From: Coriobacteriaceae bacterium
GTDB taxonomy: Bacteria; Actinomycetota; Coriobacteriia; Coriobacteriales; Coriobacteriaceae
DNA: 64,000 bases
Reading direction: 5' to 3'
Assembly (NCBI GenBank): GCA_902835305.1
Contig: CADFMD010000005.1
Span: forward strand, 1 to 64,000
Of this stretch, positions 1 to 9,004 are shown in pieces. The notes beneath the pieces are model-generated. The model saw only the letters and a program-made list of their open reading frames with translations. It made no database searches and was not told the origin of the DNA. The stretch's first letter is position 1, and every line of letters starts with the position of its first letter. The translations under genes and the position numbers were made by a program.

Positions 1-13
1 AACGAAACTGAAG

Positions 14-46
14 AAGGGGGAGGCCTCGCGGCCTCCCCCTTTTTTG
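14..46 (+). terminator. Rho-independent terminator of an upstream gene
   Basis: A perfect 10-bp GC-rich stem (16-25 with 30-39, loop TCGC) is followed by six T residues. It would end transcription of a gene lying left of the window. It also lies downstream of the minus-strand gene at 110-577. Confidence 0.85.
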
Positions 47-109
47 CGTTTACGGAGCGTAAATGACTCTATTACACCAGATGATCTTATCGTTTTTGGT
101 ATTGAGCCT

Positions 110-577
110 TTATTTAAAGAAGATAAATCGAATAACAAGGGCAACTGCTATGGCCACAATAATCAAAAGCAGGATTGTCAGTCGATGCTGCTTGCGTCGT
201 TTACTTGATGAAACAAAGATTGATTTTCCCTGTTTTGGCGTTTCGAGATAGCGAGCCGAATGCGTCAAGGTTTGCTTTGGTCGAGGACCTCTTTGTTGAT
301 GAGCGGCAGATGCTTTCATCGGCTCATCACTAACTGCGCTGTTTTTAGATAATGGTGCGTCTTTCAGATATACAGGGTCTCCCGAGGCGACGCCCATATG
401 TTTACGTCCCGTTTGGGCATCCTCGAGTGTTTGATATCGATTTCTCGTCACATACTCGGGCTCCGGATCATTAATGGGCTCTTGCGAGATGTGGGGGCGA
501 TGGAACCGTGGCGGCTGCGTGGAAGTATCTTCCCCCTGCGTCGGCATAAATATTTTGTTCTGGTTTTGGTCGTCCAT
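110..577 (-). CDS. Hypothetical protein with C-terminal membrane anchor
   Basis: No recognised family. The 155-residue product has a long, polar, low-complexity N-terminal part (about residues 1-125, rich in Gln, Pro, Ser and charged residues). A basic patch (SSSKRRKQHR) then precedes a single hydrophobic segment near residues 132-152 (LTILLLIIVAIAVALVIRF). It should therefore be tail-anchored, with the bulk in the cytoplasm. The start is supported by an AAAGGG ribosome-binding site a few bases upstream. It is transcribed divergently from the heat-shock gene, across about 275 bp. Function is unknown; the gene is supported by length, RBS and a coherent membrane topology. Confidence 0.6.
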   Translation of the reverse strand: MDDQNQNKIFMPTQGEDTSTQPPRFHRPHISQEPINDPEPEYVTRNRYQTLEDAQTGRKHMGVASGDPVYLKDAPLSKNSAVSDEPMKASAAHQQRGPRPKQTLTHSARYLETPKQGKSIFVSSSKRRKQHRLTILLLIIVAIAVALVIRFIFFK

Positions 578-720
578 GATGCCCTTTAGCTCGTTACCAA
601 CAACGTGTACGCGCTCATTGTAAGCCCCTTGTTATTTGTAGCTGCGAACATACTCGTTATTTAAGCTCTGGTTCAAAGAACCTTAACCTTACTAAAACCT
701 GAGTCATTCACACTTAGATA

Positions 721-771
721 TGCTTATATTACAGGACTCAAAAAACTTTATAGTCGATGTATATATAAGCA
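721..771. promoter_or_regulatory. Inverted ATATAAG motifs upstream of the heat-shock gene
   Basis: TGCTTATAT (721-729) is the exact reverse complement of ATATAAGCA (763-771). A further ATATAAG follows at 783-789, just ahead of the small heat-shock gene. The spacing could suit a repressor or the promoter core. No CIRCE or HAIR consensus was found, so the regulator is unidentified. Confidence 0.3.
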
Positions 772-853
772 CTGGGTGGGCATATATAAGAGCGTCAAAA
801 GAAGTCCCAGTCACCTAGAAGATGGCTCGGCAGTCCTAAAAGGAGTGGTAAAC

Positions 854-1285
854 ATGGCAAGCATGGTTCCTTATCGTTCGGTTTTTGGCGTTCGTCCTTC
901 TGCTAGCTCGCTGTTCGATCTGTTTGATGATATGACCGACCTTGCAAACAACTCGATTGCTTCCAAGGCGTTTCCCGTTGACGTTGAGGATAAGGGCGAT
1001 GGCTATGAGGTCAAGGCCTATCTGACCGGTGTCGCCAAGGATGACATCGATGTCGAGCTCAATGAGGGCCGTCTGTCCATTAGCGTGAACGTTGTGGAGG
1101 ACGAGGAGAACGAGGGCAAGAACTACCTGCAGAAGGAGTTTAGCTCGTACAGCGCGACGCGTGGCGTATATCTGAAGGACGCTTCGAGCGAGGGTCTCTC
1201 TGCTAAGTATGCTGACGGCATCCTCACCGTTACGGTACCTAAGATCGTCGAGAAGAAGAACGTTACGAAGATCTCCATTGACTAG
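854..1285 (+). CDS. Hsp20/alpha-crystallin family small heat-shock protein
   Basis: ATP-independent holdase chaperone that binds unfolding proteins in the cytoplasm. The 143-residue product has a short N-terminal arm, then an alpha-crystallin domain from about residue 40 to 135. The typical features are the FPVDVED entry strand, the 'GxLTVTVPK' closing strand and a C-terminal ISID tail resembling the IxI oligomerisation motif. I chose ATG 854 because it follows AGGAG at 841-845; an in-frame ATG at 776 would add 26 unlikely residues and has no RBS. The gene stands alone between two strong terminators. Stress induction is likely from the family; the only visible candidate control element is the ATATAAG inverted repeat upstream. 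Confidence 0.93.
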   Translation: MASMVPYRSVFGVRPSASSLFDLFDDMTDLANNSIASKAFPVDVEDKGDGYEVKAYLTGVAKDDIDVELNEGRLSISVNVVEDEENEGKNYLQKEFSSYSATRGVYLKDASSEGLSAKYADGILTVTVPKIVEKKNVTKISID

Positions 1286-1311
1286 CTTCGTTGGTGTTCT
1301 GCGCTATTAAA

Positions 1312-1359
1312 AGGCAGCAAAAGGGGCTGGGAAGCGATTCCCGGCCCCTTTTGCTGCCT
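1312..1359. terminator. Bidirectional terminator
   Basis: A long near-perfect inverted repeat, AGGCAGCAAAAGGGGC... against ...GCCCCTTTTGCTGCCT with loop AGCGA. T- and A-rich flanks allow it to serve both the converging heat-shock gene and the MBL hydrolase. Confidence 0.85.
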
Positions 1360-1367
1360 AGGACAGT

Positions 1368-2177
1368 CTATTGAATGGTTACTGGCCGGTGCTGGCTGGC
1401 GGGGCGTATCGAGAGTATTCGCGATCCGTGGAGAAGGGTGGCGGAGCTGCCGACCTCGTCATCCAGAGTTGCGGCTAGAGCTTTGGCATAGCTTTTGACG
1501 GTTAGGCTTGGACGATTATTGTCCTGGCTGATGTGCATGGCGATGAGCTGCTCGGTTCGATCGGTGACGAGCCCACGCGCTGCGTCGGCGGCCTGGTCGT
1601 TAGAGAGATGGCCTTTTGCAGATAAAATTCGCTCTTGGAGGAAGCGGGGGTAATCCCCTTGGCGCAGCATGGCCACATCGTGGTTGCTCTCGAGTGCAAG
1701 AACTCGGCAGTCTTCGAGGGTGTCTATAGCTTGTTTGGTTAGCTCTCCGGTGTCGGTAGCAAAGCCAATGGAGTCATCGAGAGTGTCGAATCGATAACCG
1801 ACAGGATTGATGACATCATGCGATGTTGGGTAGGTTCGCACGCGGATGCCGGCAATGGAAAGCGTGTCGCCGGGGTCAAATTCCTCTACGGGTAGATGTG
1901 CGAGGGTTTCTTTGCACGAAAGCGTGCCCCTGCTGGCAAAGAGGGGGCCGTGCCAGTGCTTGCACCAGACATCGAGGCCCTTGATGTGATCGCTATGCTC
2001 ATGAGTAATGAGAAGAGCCGAGACGTTGTCTGTCGAGAGCCCCAGTTCTGCCATGCGCTTTAATGTCTCGCGGCGAGACAGTCCGTCATCGACCATAATG
2101 AGCCCCTGCGGGCCCTCAATGAGTGCGCAGTTGCCTTTAGAGCCACTGCCGAGGATATGAAGGTGCAGACGAGACAT
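1368..2177 (-). CDS. MBL-fold metallohydrolase, YycJ/WalJ-like
   Basis: A 269-residue metallo-beta-lactamase-fold hydrolase of the YycJ (WalJ) type, a family of predicted 5'-3' exonucleases or phosphodiesterases. The N-terminus carries the characteristic 'LGSGSKGNC' segment. The metal-binding HxHxDH motif appears as THEHSDH near residue 65; further ligands include the His of 'PTSHD' and 'ALESNHD'. The start was set at ATG 2177, giving MSRLHLHILGSGS; an upstream in-frame ATG at 2258 would overlap tilS and has no family support. It is divergent from tilS, and the 48 bp between them hold a TACAAT box. The substrate is not known from sequence. Confidence 0.9.
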   Translation of the reverse strand: MSRLHLHILGSGSKGNCALIEGPQGLIMVDDGLSRRETLKRMAELGLSTDNVSALLITHEHSDHIKGLDVWCKHWHGPLFASRGTLSCKETLAHLPVEEFDPGDTLSIAGIRVRTYPTSHDVINPVGYRFDTLDDSIGFATDTGELTKQAIDTLEDCRVLALESNHDVAMLRQGDYPRFLQERILSAKGHLSNDQAADAARGLVTDRTEQLIAMHISQDNNRPSLTVKSYAKALAATLDDEVGSSATLLHGSRILSIRPASQHRPVTIQ

Positions 2178-2191
2178 AAGATTCCAAAGGA

Positions 2192-2197
2192 TACAAT
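2192..2197 (+). promoter_or_regulatory. Possible -10 box for tilS
   Basis: TACAAT lies 28 bp before the tilS start. TACAAT or TAGAAT at similar distances recurs in this window upstream of hpt (3853), the aminotransferase (6738), the PHP gene (8075), the polyol regulon (15695) and ilvE (44098), so it may be the common -10 element. No clear -35 was seen here. Confidence 0.35.
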
Positions 2198-2225
2198 GGG
2201 TGCGGACGAATAGAGGAGGAAGCGA

Positions 2226-3767
2226 ATGCCAACGGTATCTCAGCACTATGGACATCATGCCGCGCCGAGGACGGATAAGAGCGCCCTGGCAACGCGGCAG
2301 GCCGCTGCCCCCGTAGTGCTCATGGTATCAGGCGGTGCGGACTCGACGGCGCTGCTCCTTATGGCTTGCACATCAAAGCTGGATATCCAGGACGGGCGCG
2401 GCGTCGCTCCCATTGCGCGCGAGCGATTGCACGTGCTGCATGTAAACCATCATCTGCGCGGGGAGGCATCCGATGGCGACGAGGCCTTTGTACGTGACCT
2501 GTGCGCGCAATACGGCTTGCCGCTGTGTGTTGAGCATGCCTATTTTGATGACGAATCGGGCAATATCGAGGCTGCGGCTCGCGAGGTGCGCTATGCCGCG
2601 GCACGGAGATATGTTCGCGAACTTTGTGCTGAATCGGGCGCACCGCGGACGGCGGCTCGTATCTGTACCGCGCATACTTCGTCGGACCGCGCGGAAACAT
2701 TTTTGATGAATGCCATTAAAGGGTCGGGTCCCGCGGGTCTATCGAGCATTCCGCGCCGTCGGAACATTGTGGTTCGCCCCTTGCTCGACCTCACGCACGA
2801 TGAGCTCGTGAGCTATCTGCAGGTGCACGGTCAGCCATGGCGGGAAGATGAAAGCAACGAGGACGTTTCGTACCTGCGCAACTATGTACGCCATCGGGTG
2901 ATGCCGGTGGTGGCACGGCGCAACGCGAGCGTCTGTAAGACGATTGGCGCCGCTTGCGAAATTCTGGGCGACGAAGACGCCTTTCTTTCCCAGCTTTCGG
3001 CACAGGCGTTTCGAAGCTGCCTGCGCAAGGAAGCGGCGGGCGCACTGGTGCTCGATGCGCGCCGTCTTGCCGCCGCTGAGGTTGTGATTGCACGGCGTAT
3101 CGTGCGGTTGGCGATTAAGCGCATCGATCCCGACGCGCGACCGGAGATGCGGCACGTGGAGCGCGTGCTCGCCTGCGTCGCTGCGGGCTCGGGCTCGGTT
3201 ACGCTTCCTGCGGGAATTGATGCCCGTGTGGAGTTTGGCATGCTGGCGTTCAAGGCCCCGGCGGCGCGCGAGGGTTTAGTGGCCGATTGGATCTCCGTTC
3301 CCGGTTGTCTGCCGCTGGGGGCGGGGCATATGCTGACAGCGGAGCCGATGGCTGTGGAGCCGGGGTGCGATATCGTGCACCGTGCCCGCGAGCTTGCTGC
3401 TGCCGGAAAGGTTGCGGCCTTGGTGGATGCGGCGGCCCTGGGGTTTGCCGACCGCGATGGCGAGCGGATGTTAGCCGGCTCGCGCGGGGAGATCCCCACC
3501 GAGGCACGATCGGCGCGCCTGTGGGTGGATAGCCCTGTGCCGGGAGACGTGATGTGCCCGTTGGGGATGAACGGCCGAAGCAAGAAAGTGTCAGACCTGT
3601 TAAACGAGGCGCGCATTCCTGTTTCAGACCGCTCTGGCGTACCCGTGGTAAGAACGGCTCCGGGAGGTGCCGTAGTATGGGTCGCGGGCGTTCGCGCGGA
3701 CGAGCGTTTTAAATGCACGGCCGCAACGCGCGTGGCATATCTGCTTCGTGTGGTCGATGCGGAATAG
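2226..3767 (+). CDS. tilS: tRNA(Ile)-lysidine synthase TilS
   Basis: Converts the wobble cytidine of the CAU-anticodon isoleucine tRNA to lysidine using ATP and lysine, changing both decoding and charging. The N-type ATP-pyrophosphatase P-loop SGGADS is at about residues 35-40. It is followed by the family's 'HVNHHLRGEASDGDEAFV' segment and 'TAHTSSDRAETFLMNAIKGSG'. The 513-residue length is typical of forms with the C-terminal tRNA-binding domains. AGAGGAGGAAG directly upstream supports ATG 2226. It is followed by hpt and ftsH in the tilS-hpt-ftsH order conserved across many Gram-positive bacteria. Confidence 0.95.
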   Translation: MPTVSQHYGHHAAPRTDKSALATRQAAAPVVLMVSGGADSTALLLMACTSKLDIQDGRGVAPIARERLHVLHVNHHLRGEASDGDEAFVRDLCAQYGLPLCVEHAYFDDESGNIEAAAREVRYAAARRYVRELCAESGAPRTAARICTAHTSSDRAETFLMNAIKGSGPAGLSSIPRRRNIVVRPLLDLTHDELVSYLQVHGQPWREDESNEDVSYLRNYVRHRVMPVVARRNASVCKTIGAACEILGDEDAFLSQLSAQAFRSCLRKEAAGALVLDARRLAAAEVVIARRIVRLAIKRIDPDARPEMRHVERVLACVAAGSGSVTLPAGIDARVEFGMLAFKAPAAREGLVADWISVPGCLPLGAGHMLTAEPMAVEPGCDIVHRARELAAAGKVAALVDAAALGFADRDGERMLAGSRGEIPTEARSARLWVDSPVPGDVMCPLGMNGRSKKVSDLLNEARIPVSDRSGVPVVRTAPGGAVVWVAGVRADERFKCTAATRVAYLLRVVDAE

Positions 3768-3915
3768 CGCTTCGCGCCAGCTATTCTGTGCGACGTTGAC
3801 GGTATTCCCGCGCTGATGGTGCGCGGGCTGGAAAATATACCCCGTGCGCTGCTAGAATGTGTAGTTCGCGTCCATGCGGCGGTGTGTGGGCGATTAAGCA
3901 CAAGAAAGGGTTGTC

Positions 3916-4464
3916 ATGGCTTCTCAACATCCGGATATCGAGAAGGTTCTGTTTACGCAGGAGGATATCGACGGTATCGTCTCTCGCCTGGGCGAGCAGA
4001 TTACGCGCGACTACGCGGGTAAGGACTTGGTGCTGATCGCGGTCCTGCGCGGCGCCGTTGTCTTTATGGGCGACCTAATGCGCAAGATCGATCTGCCGAC
4101 CAACATCGATTTCATGGCTGTTTCGAGCTATGGCGACGGTGTGAAGTCTTCGGGCATCGTGCGTATCATTAAGGACCTGGATATCGACATCCGTGGCCGC
4201 GACGTGCTGATCGTCGAGGACATTCTGGACTCGGGCCTGACCCTCAAGTACCTGATGAAGAATCTCGAGAGCCGCAAGCCCGCCTCGCTGGAGGTCGCTG
4301 CCTTCCTGTGGAAGGACGTTGAGGACCGTGTCTCGGCCGTCACGCCCAAGTATGTTGGAACCCATTGCCCCGATGCCTTTGTGGTGGGTTACGGCCTCGA
4401 CTATGCCGAGCGCTATCGCAACCTTCCGTATCTGGGCATTTTGAAAGCGGAGGTTTATTCGTAA
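3916..4464 (+). CDS. hpt: Hypoxanthine phosphoribosyltransferase
   Basis: Purine salvage enzyme that joins hypoxanthine or guanine to PRPP, giving IMP or GMP. The 182-residue protein has the PRPP-binding loop VLIVEDILDSGLT near residues 97-109. It also has the early 'VLRGAVVFMGDL' loop and the C-terminal 'VGYGLDYAERYRNLPYLG' segment that closes on the base. Start and RBS (AGAAAGGG) agree. A TAGAAT box at 3853-3858 may give it its own promoter 149 bp downstream of tilS. It is separated from ftsH by a single base, so the two are certainly co-transcribed. Confidence 0.96.
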   Translation: MASQHPDIEKVLFTQEDIDGIVSRLGEQITRDYAGKDLVLIAVLRGAVVFMGDLMRKIDLPTNIDFMAVSSYGDGVKSSGIVRIIKDLDIDIRGRDVLIVEDILDSGLTLKYLMKNLESRKPASLEVAAFLWKDVEDRVSAVTPKYVGTHCPDAFVVGYGLDYAERYRNLPYLGILKAEVYS

Positions 4465-4465
4465 G

Positions 4466-6598
4466 ATGCCCGACGACCGTAACGATAACAATTCTCAGAC
4501 TCCCCGGGACCCAAAGATCCCGGGGATGCCCGGAGGCAAGAAGCCCACGCGTACGGGCTGGCTGTATTTTCTTTTGGCTTGCGCGCTACTGGGCTATGCC
4601 TTCTTTAATATGGGCTCCGGCTTTGCCGGCTCCAGCAATACCGTTAAGCTCGCGACGAGCGAGATGGTCAGCGCCATCAAGCAGGATCGCGTTGAAGATC
4701 TGACCTACACAGTTCAAGACGGAAGCGTGACGGGTCATTACTGGAAGACGAAAAAGGACAAGGGCGACACGAGCGAGCTCAAGAGCTTCTCCTCGACCTA
4801 TGTCGGCTCCGATTCACTTGCCGAGCTCATGGCAGAGCATCCCGACACTAAGTACATCGTCAACACCAATGATCCCGATTTTTGGGGCGACTTGGCGATG
4901 AGCGTGCTGCCGACGATCGCCCTGATCGCCATCATGTTCTACTTTATGCGCCAGATGATGGGCGCCAATAATAGGAACATGCAGTTTGGTAAGACCAACG
5001 CCAAGACCAACGAGGCCACGCGCCCCAAGGTCAAGTTCGACGACGTTGCCGGTGTGGACGAGGCCGTCGAGGAACTCGAGGAGATTCGCGACTTCCTGAG
5101 CGATCCGGACCGCTATCGCAAGCTGGGCGCCAAGATTCCGCGCGGTGTTTTGCTGGTGGGCCCTCCGGGTACCGGTAAGACGCTGTTGGCCAAGGCCGTT
5201 GCCGGCGAGGCGGGCGTGCCGTTCTTTAGCATCTCGGGCTCTGATTTTGTCGAGATGTTCGTGGGCGTCGGCGCCAGCCGCGTGCGCGACCTCTTTAAGG
5301 AGGCCAAGTCTCAGGCTCCGTCGATCATCTTCATTGACGAGATCGATGCCGTGGGACGTCAGCGCGGAGCCGGTCTGGGCGGCGGCCACGACGAGCGCGA
5401 GCAGACGCTCAACCAGCTGCTGGTCGAGATGGACGGTTTTGAGGAGAGCGAGTCGGTCATCCTGATCGCCGCAACCAACCGTCCCGATATTCTGGATCCG
5501 GCATTGCTGCGTCCCGGTCGTTTTGACCGCCAGGTCACGGTCGACCGTCCGGACGTAAAGGGCCGCGAGCAGATCTTGCGCGTGCATGCCGAGAATAAGC
5601 CGATGGACGAGGACGTTAAGTTTGAGAAGCTCGCCCAGATGACCGTGGGCTTTACCGGCGCCGATCTGGCGAACCTGCTCAACGAGTCTGCGCTGCTGGC
5701 CGCTCGCCGCCATCGTTCTGTGATCTCGATGGACGAGGTCGAGGAGTCGATGGAGCGCGTGATTGCCGGACCGCAACGCAAGGGTCGCGTGATGACCGAA
5801 GCCGAGCGCACCACGATTGCCTACCACGAGAGCGGTCACGCTTTGGTTGGCCACATCCTGGAGCACTCCGATCCGGTTCACAAGATTTCGATTGTCAGCC
5901 GCGGCCAGGCTTTGGGCTACACGCTGCAACTTCCGCAGGAGGATCACTTCCTCAAGACCAAGAACGAGATGCTCGACGAACTTGCCGTGTTCTTGGGCGG
6001 CCGCGTTGCCGAGGAGCTTATGTGCGACGACATCACGTCGGGCGCGAGCAACGACCTGGAGCGCGCAACCAAGATGGCACGCGAGATGGTCACGCGTCTG
6101 GGCATGAGCGAGGAGCTGGGCACGCAAGTGTTTGGCGAGGCGCAGCATCAGGTGTTCCTTGGTCGCGATTACGCCGATCATCAGGATTACTCCGAGGAGA
6201 CGGCGCGCCGCATCGATATCGAGGTTCAGCGCATCATGCGCGAGGCCCATCGCCGTGCGGTCGAGATTCTGGATGCCCGTCGCGATCAGCTCGATCTGAT
6301 GGCGAAGGTGCTGCTCGAGCGCGAGACCGTCGAAGGCGACGCCGTGAATGCCCTGCTCGACAACGAGTGGGATGCCTACCTTGAGCGCGAGGGCGATATC
6401 CTGGCGGCCAAGGAGGAGCGCAATGCCAAGGCGGCCGGCATGCCGACCAAGAAGCGCGCGCCTCGTATGAGCGAGGAGGAGCTGGCGGCTGATGCCGCGG
6501 CGTTTGCGCAGGCGGCCATGCAGGAGGATGCCGAAGCCGCATCTGATGATGCTGGCGATGACGATGCCGTCAGTGCCGATGCCGACACCGACGAATAG
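4466..6598 (+). CDS. ftsH: ATP-dependent zinc metalloprotease FtsH
   Basis: Membrane-bound AAA+ protease that extracts and degrades misfolded membrane proteins and regulatory substrates. The order is: a Pro-rich cytoplasmic start, TM1 (about residues 28-48), an extracytoplasmic domain, TM2 (about 148-168), then the AAA+ module. That module has Walker A GPPGTGKT near 230, Walker B IIFIDEID, and second region of homology '[18 protein letters not shown]'. Next is the M41 peptidase, with zinc motif HESGH near residue 453 and the Asp ligand in '[12 protein letters not shown]'. The 710-residue length includes an unusually acidic Ala/Asp-rich tail (last 45 residues). It starts one base after hpt, its RBS lying inside the hpt end, and finishes at a clear terminator. 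Confidence 0.97.
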   Translation: MPDDRNDNNSQTPRDPKIPGMPGGKKPTRTGWLYFLLACALLGYAFFNMGSGFAGSSNTVKLATSEMVSAIKQDRVEDLTYTVQDGSVTGHYWKTKKDKGDTSELKSFSSTYVGSDSLAELMAEHPDTKYIVNTNDPDFWGDLAMSVLPTIALIAIMFYFMRQMMGANNRNMQFGKTNAKTNEATRPKVKFDDVAGVDEAVEELEEIRDFLSDPDRYRKLGAKIPRGVLLVGPPGTGKTLLAKAVAGEAGVPFFSISGSDFVEMFVGVGASRVRDLFKEAKSQAPSIIFIDEIDAVGRQRGAGLGGGHDEREQTLNQLLVEMDGFEESESVILIAATNRPDILDPALLRPGRFDRQVTVDRPDVKGREQILRVHAENKPMDEDVKFEKLAQMTVGFTGADLANLLNESALLAARRHRSVISMDEVEESMERVIAGPQRKGRVMTEAERTTIAYHESGHALVGHILEHSDPVHKISIVSRGQALGYTLQLPQEDHFLKTKNEMLDELAVFLGGRVAEELMCDDITSGASNDLERATKMAREMVTRLGMSEELGTQVFGEAQHQVFLGRDYADHQDYSEETARRIDIEVQRIMREAHRRAVEILDARRDQLDLMAKVLLERETVEGDAVNALLDNEWDAYLEREGDILAAKEERNAKAAGMPTKKRAPRMSEEELAADAAAFAQAAMQEDAEAASDDAGDDDAVSADADTDE

Positions 6599-6609
6599 CC
6601 CTTTGTAGC

Positions 6610-6645
6610 AAAAGCCTCCGCGGGGAAACCTGCGGAGGCTTTTTG
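6610..6645 (+). terminator. Terminator after ftsH
   Basis: The stem AGCCTCCGC / GCGGAGGCT is followed by TTTTT and lies 12 bases after the ftsH stop. Confidence 0.9.
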
Positions 6646-6649
6646 CATC

Positions 6650-6711
6650 TGTTGATTGGGGACAGACTTAAATGAGCGTTTTCACGCATTTAAGTCTGTC
6701 CCCAATCAACA
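6650..6711. repeat. Perfect 25-bp intergenic palindrome (REP-like)
   Basis: The 25-base arms 6650-6674 and 6687-6711 are exact reverse complements around a 12-base centre. The arm includes GGGGACAGACTTAAATG. The 'TTGGGGACAG...' wording resembles REP-type elements associated elsewhere with IS200-like (RAYT) transposases, but no transposase is present here. It sits directly after the ftsH terminator and lacks a T-run, so termination is not its obvious role. Confidence 0.85.
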
Positions 6712-6767
6712 ATGTGGCGCTCTAGTTGGCTAAAGCGTACAATACCGCCTATGCGAAAGGGGAACAG

Positions 6768-7952
6768 ATGATCAACGAAACTATGTTTGCTCGCGGTGCG
6801 GAAAGTTCCATCATCCGTGAGATCTTTAGCTATGGCCTTGAGCGCAAGGCGCAGATCGGTGCAGAGAACGTATTCGATTTTTCGCTGGGCAACCCGAGTG
6901 TTCCGGCGCCTGCTGCCGTGGCTGAGTCCATTAAGAAGGCCTTGGAGTTGCCGAGCGACCAGCTGCACGGCTATACGCCCGCGCCGGGCCTGCCGCAATG
7001 CCGAGCAGCCGTCGCCGAATCGCTCAACCGCCGTTTTGGCACGAGCTATGAGGGCAAGGACGTCTTTATGACGGTGGGCGCCGCGGCTTCGCTCACCTGC
7101 ACGCTCAACGCCGTTACGAATCCGGGCGACGAGGTCATTGTTATCGCCCCGTACTTTCCGGAGTATCGCGTATGGATTGAGAAGGCCGGCTGCACGTGTG
7201 TCGAGGCGCTTGCCGACGAAGACACGTTCCAGCTGAGCGTGGGTAACGTGCTCAAGGCGATCACTGATAAGACGGTGGCCGTCATTATCGACTCGCCAAA
7301 TAACCCGACCGGTGCCGTGTATACGCGCGACACGCTGGCGCGACTGGCCAATGTTCTGCGCGAGGCCAACGCTCAGCGCGATCCCGAGAATCCGATTATG
7401 CTCATTTCTGATGAGCCGTACCGCGAGATCGTGTACGGTGCCGAGGTGCCTTGGGTGCCCTCGATCTACGAGAACACCATCGTGTGCTACTCGTATTCCA
7501 AGTCGCTGTCGCTGCCGGGTGAGCGCGTGGGGTGGATCTTGGTTCCCAACACCAATCCGCAGGCTGCCCGTCTGATGCCGGCTGTTGCGGGTGCTGCCCG
7601 TACGCTGGGTTTTGTATGCGCACCGGCGCTCTTCCAGCGCGTGATTATCGACTGCATCGATGAGCCGAGCGATGTCGAGGCCTACGCGCGCAACCGCACC
7701 GCGCTTACCGACGCACTAGCGGAGTACGGCTACACCTATGTTGAGCCGGATGGCGCGTTCTACCTATGGGTGAAAGCGTTGGAGCCCGATGCGAATGCGT
7801 TTTGCGAGCGCGCAAAGAAGTATGAGTTGCTTGCGGTTCCCTCGGACAGCTTTGGTATGCCGGGTTGGTTCCGCCTGGGCTATTGCGTGAGCTACGAAAC
7901 GATTGTCAATTCGCTACCCGCTTGGAAACAGTTGGCAGACGAGTATCGTTAA
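6768..7952 (+). CDS. Pyridoxal-phosphate aminotransferase, class I/II
   Basis: A fold-type I aminotransferase of 394 residues. Recognisable parts are the cofactor-binding 'SPNNPTGAVY' segment near residue 180, 'LISDEPYREIVY' (Asp/Tyr contacting PLP) and the Schiff-base lysine in 'YSYSKSLSLPGERVGW' near 245. A C-terminal Arg of the 'WFRLGYC' type should bind the substrate carboxylate. ATG 6768 follows GAAAGGGGA; an in-frame ATG at 6726 lacks an RBS. Aspartate- or alanine-type substrate preference cannot be decided from sequence. The gene is monocistronic, between the palindrome and a terminator-like hairpin. Confidence 0.92.
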   Translation: MINETMFARGAESSIIREIFSYGLERKAQIGAENVFDFSLGNPSVPAPAAVAESIKKALELPSDQLHGYTPAPGLPQCRAAVAESLNRRFGTSYEGKDVFMTVGAAASLTCTLNAVTNPGDEVIVIAPYFPEYRVWIEKAGCTCVEALADEDTFQLSVGNVLKAITDKTVAVIIDSPNNPTGAVYTRDTLARLANVLREANAQRDPENPIMLISDEPYREIVYGAEVPWVPSIYENTIVCYSYSKSLSLPGERVGWILVPNTNPQAARLMPAVAGAARTLGFVCAPALFQRVIIDCIDEPSDVEAYARNRTALTDALAEYGYTYVEPDGAFYLWVKALEPDANAFCERAKKYELLAVPSDSFGMPGWFRLGYCVSYETIVNSLPAWKQLADEYR

Positions 7953-7986
7953 AAGTAAAGCGCTCTGCCTGTAATGTTTTACGTGA

Positions 7987-8017
7987 AACGGGGTTTGGTG
8001 TTAAGCCGAACCCCGTT
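7987..8017 (+). terminator. Probable terminator after the aminotransferase
   Basis: A 12-bp stem, AACGGGGTTTGG / CCGAACCCCGTT, lies 34 bases after the stop. The T-run is weak (GTTGTCGT). Confidence 0.6.
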
Positions 8018-8050
8018 GTCGTGTACGTTGTGTCGTTGGGATGGAGTGGT

Positions 8051-8080
8051 TTTACGACTATCGAAGGCTATGCGTACAAT
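8051..8080 (+). promoter_or_regulatory. Candidate promoter of the PHP gene
   Basis: TTTACG (8051-8056) and TACAAT (8075-8080) are separated by 18 bases and lie 38 bases before the start codon. Confidence 0.4.
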
Positions 8081-8117
8081 GAATATACGCGACGGCCATG
8101 CCGGATAAGGAGATCCG

Positions 8118-8939
8118 ATGCCCTACCTTCTTTCTTGTGATATTCATACTCATACGATGTTCTCTGCGCATGCGTACTCAACCATCGAGGAGAACATCTA
8201 TTGGGCGGCGGAGCGCGGCCTTCAGGTGCTCGGTTCCGCCGATCATTTAAGCTCGATGGTTACGCCTTGCCCCAATGACCTGCGCAGTTTCCAGTTCTTT
8301 ATTAACCAGGATATCTGGCCGCGCATTTGGAGCGGCGTGCTGGTGCTCCGCGGCGCCGAGGCCGATATCGTTTCGCTGGACGGAAGCTTGTTTGGCGAGG
8401 ACATTCCCGTTTCGCTCAATATCGCCGGCGATTCGTATAGTCGTGAGCATTCGCTGTTCGATTTGGTGACGCGTAATTTGGATTATTTGGTGGCAAGCGT
8501 GCATAACCCGCAGTTTGCCGAAGGCGCGACGCTCGCCGAGACGACCGAGATGTACATCAATGCCCTGGAGCACCCCAAGGTGTTCATGCTGGGGCATGCG
8601 GGGCGCTCGGGCGTGCCGTTCGATATCGACGAGGTGCTGTTGGCGGCTAAGGCCAAGCACAAGATTATCGAGATCAACAACCATAGTCTTGAGCACGGTG
8701 CCGACACTGAGCATTGGGCCGTATGCCGCAAGATCGCCGAGCGCTGCGCCGAGCTGGGCGTTGGCATTGGCGTGTCGACCGATGCCCACATTGGCATGGC
8801 CATTGGCAAGCTCGATCACGCGCGCAAGATGCTCGACGAGATTCACTTCCCGCTGGATTTGATCGTGACGCGCGATCGCGAGACGCTGCTGCGCGAGATG
8901 GCGGCAGCCGGCGTGTGCGACCTGCGCAAGGGGATGTAG
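8118..8939 (+). CDS. PHP-domain metal-dependent phosphoesterase, YcdX-like
   Basis: A 273-residue PHP-family phosphoesterase. The first metal motif is DIHTHTMFSAHA near residue 8, followed by 'GSADHLSS' (about 41). 'ASVHNPQF', 'MLGHAGRSG' and 'EINNHSLEHG' supply further His ligands, and the closing 'VSTDAHIG' is typical of the YcdX branch. AAGGAGA precedes ATG 8118. Many family members hydrolyse phosphate monoesters, but no substrate can be assigned here. It is monocistronic, with a promoter-like element upstream and a terminator after it. Confidence 0.88.
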   Translation: MPYLLSCDIHTHTMFSAHAYSTIEENIYWAAERGLQVLGSADHLSSMVTPCPNDLRSFQFFINQDIWPRIWSGVLVLRGAEADIVSLDGSLFGEDIPVSLNIAGDSYSREHSLFDLVTRNLDYLVASVHNPQFAEGATLAETTEMYINALEHPKVFMLGHAGRSGVPFDIDEVLLAAKAKHKIIEINNHSLEHGADTEHWAVCRKIAERCAELGVGIGVSTDAHIGMAIGKLDHARKMLDEIHFPLDLIVTRDRETLLREMAAAGVCDLRKGM

Positions 8940-8959
8940 CGGAGTTCATAAACCAAGCG

Positions 8960-8992
8960 AAGGGGGCAGTCCAGACGGGCCGCCCCCTTTCT
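8960..8992 (+). terminator. Terminator after the PHP gene
   Basis: The stem AAGGGGGC / GCCCCCTT, with an internal GTCC/GGGC pairing, is followed by TTTC. Confidence 0.75.
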
Positions 8993-9004
8993 TGTGCCGG
9001 TGGA

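Noticed and set aside
4814..6250. Minus-strand frame across ftsH
   Set aside because: Shadow of ftsH; low-complexity His/Leu/Arg translation without motifs.
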